Shown: in pieces, positions 62,539 through 64,000 of the stretch | Layout of the letters: the number at the start of each line of letters is the position of its first letter | Position numbering within the stretch: the first letter of the stretch is position 1 | Source: Sinonovacula constricta | Taxonomy: Eukaryota > Mollusca > Bivalvia > Cardiida > Solecurtidae | Direction: 5' to 3' | NCBI GenBank assembly: GCA_007844125.1 | Contig: CM017560.1 | Coordinates: 3,148,125 to 3,212,124, forward strand | Length of the DNA stretch: 64,000 nucleotides | The notes under the pieces: generated by a model | Told to the model about the DNA's origin: nothing | The model's database searches: none | The model's input: the letters and a program-made list of their open reading frames with translations, nothing else | Translations under genes and position numbers: made by a program

Positions 62539-63030
62539 TAGATAGTTTCCATGTGATGCAAATGGCAATGACAAAGACAGTTTAAGGCAGCCGTCTTTGA
62601 ATGTAGAGGCTAATGCAGGCGGAATCTGGAAATATGTGTTGTAATAAATTCATCGCAGTATTTTGATTTTTCAGTCTATTTTAAATCAAATTAAACAGCT
62701 TTTATGAAGTATTTTAAACATCAAAACTATATTTTGATAGTTTAAAAGATTAAAAAAATACAACCAAAAGATACACTGTTCATTTTGTTTAAAAATGAGC
62801 CAGTATTTTCATTTATTTATGTGCTTTAATTCTTTGTGTATTTATCAAGTTTAAAAATATTGCATTCTTAAATATTTATTTCAAGAGCTTTCCAAAAGTG
62901 TATAGCTTTCTATTTTTTACCTCAAATGAAGAAATAACAAAAAAGTAAAATTTTACTCCTCTATACAATTCATCAGAAAATCTCTTGAAGTTGACATCAA
63001 AGATGGCTGTCAATCACTGATGTGGAATTA
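62539..63030. mobile_element. Inverted-repeat element family 1, copy 4 (about 490 bp)
   Basis: In the same orientation as copy 1: left end 'agatagtttccatgtgatgc' (62540), then 'ttaaggcagccgtctttgaa', 'atattttgatagtttaaaag', 'aaaatgagccagtattttca', 'cctctatacaattcatcaga' and 'caaagatggctgtcaatcac', ending in a degraded right end 'tgatgtggaatta'. Non-coding. Confidence 0.75.
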
Positions 63031-64000
63031 AAATTTCTATTCTTACATTGATGTGTTGATACTGCAGCGAAATGCTGGAATTCAGGAATGTTGTTATTAT
63101 CTGCAACATTGCATTCTTCATTCAGAGCTATTCCATAAGCGTCCAACCCTAAAGAGCGGAGTTATTAAGAAATGCCCTCTAAATTGTGTTATTTGACTCT
63201 TTTGGAAAGAAGAAACAGCACTGCAAGACGTAGATATGTGTTGGGGTTAGAATAATATTGCAGCACAGACATAATAACCCGAGTGTAAACCCTTTTCATA
63301 TTATAGTTAGAATCAACTGATAGATGCGTTGCAACACATGGCTACAAATGCCTCAATTAAACATACTTTTCTGCGTTTAAATTAAATGTATTAGAAGAAT
63401 AAGATTTTCCATTGGGCGAAGTAAATCTCCCCAAGATGGCCGTAAGCCACTAACAAGAAAACGGCTGAAAAACGTAAAAAGCAAAGGCAAAATGTAAACA
63501 CAAACTGATGTCAAGAATCTGTCAGAATCCTCAACATATATAGATAATAGATCTTTGCTGGACTGCATGTCTTTATTGCAGTGAAGTAAATAAGGAATCA
63601 ATTTTGTAACCTGAATGTAAAAACAGAACTTCATGAAATGCATAAATAAGATACAACAAAACAGGCATGTTCAAGTAATGCGCTTTATTGTATTTCATAA
63701 TGTTGGTCTGATTTTAATAAAAAAAATAATTATAAAGATATATGCCATCTACAAATTCTCGTTATGTTTAATTAATGACAGAAAATATATTAATACAAAT
63801 AACAACAAAATCAAACAGACAAAAACACACAATAACAACCGATGTTAAAATAGTTTAAAAACAATTATTCGACAAATTTAATCAAATCCAGATTAATAAG
63901 CTAGATAAAAAAAAGCTTGTTAACAGATAAAGTTCGGTTAATTAAACATATCGGATATAAGCTTAGTGCTCTTTTAAGGGCACTTATTCATTTGCAAGCA
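63031..64000. other. AT-rich right edge, nothing recognised
   Basis: No supportable gene. Open frames here are short and of AT-driven composition. Confidence 0.45.

Noticed and set aside
1..64000. CRISPR array, bacterial operon or prophage
   Set aside because: Tandem arrays have no unique spacers between repeats, and the genes are spliced animal genes; nothing prokaryotic was seen.

Overview
The window looks like nuclear DNA of an invertebrate animal, most likely a bivalve or other mollusc. It is AT-rich, its genes are split by GT-AG introns, and much of the intergenic DNA is minisatellite arrays and worn transposon copies. The mollusc guess rests on repeat wording I recognise from memory: degenerate 'ccgtcaaaaatggc' and 'gcacaactagg' arrays, and a tRNA-headed SINE with an internal 'cttccagctga...ggttctaccca' core. 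No species call is justified.

Layout. 0.9-5.5 kb (-): a small unrecognised Gly/Pro-rich protein in about six short exons, with a decayed mariner transposase inside an intron. 5.5-6.2 kb: a divergent promoter. 6.2-9.4 kb (+): a THAP zinc-finger protein, possibly continuing to an exon at 12.4-12.9 kb that encodes a four-fold Lys-rich repeat. 13-26 kb: gene-poor, with minisatellites (19/21 bp at 14.2 kb, about 34 bp at 22.8-24.5 kb), a dead LINE reverse transcriptase and a roughly 510-bp inverted-repeat element. 26.5-35.7 kb (+): two tandem paralogues of a small protein I do not recognise (A and B). B has a signal peptide; the first exon of A was not found. Their fourth exons differ at only three silent positions while the rest has diverged. 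36-43 kb: repeats, no gene seen. 43.4-50.3 kb (-): a seven-exon UBE2Z (USE1-type ubiquitin-conjugating enzyme) with an apparent one-base insertion in exon 3. 52.6-53.6 kb (+): an intronless CREBZF/Zhangfei-type bZIP factor. 54-64 kb: no confident gene, one possible first coding exon near 58.8 kb (-), a (CA)n-type tract and another copy of the inverted-repeat element.

The genes do not form a pathway. UBE2Z and CREBZF are divergent neighbours, as are the Gly-rich gene and the THAP gene. The most interesting items are the exon-restricted near-identity of the A/B pair, the Lys-run-expanding coding repeat, the UBE2Z frameshift and the approximately 510-bp element family. All assignments come from reading the sequence; no database search was run.
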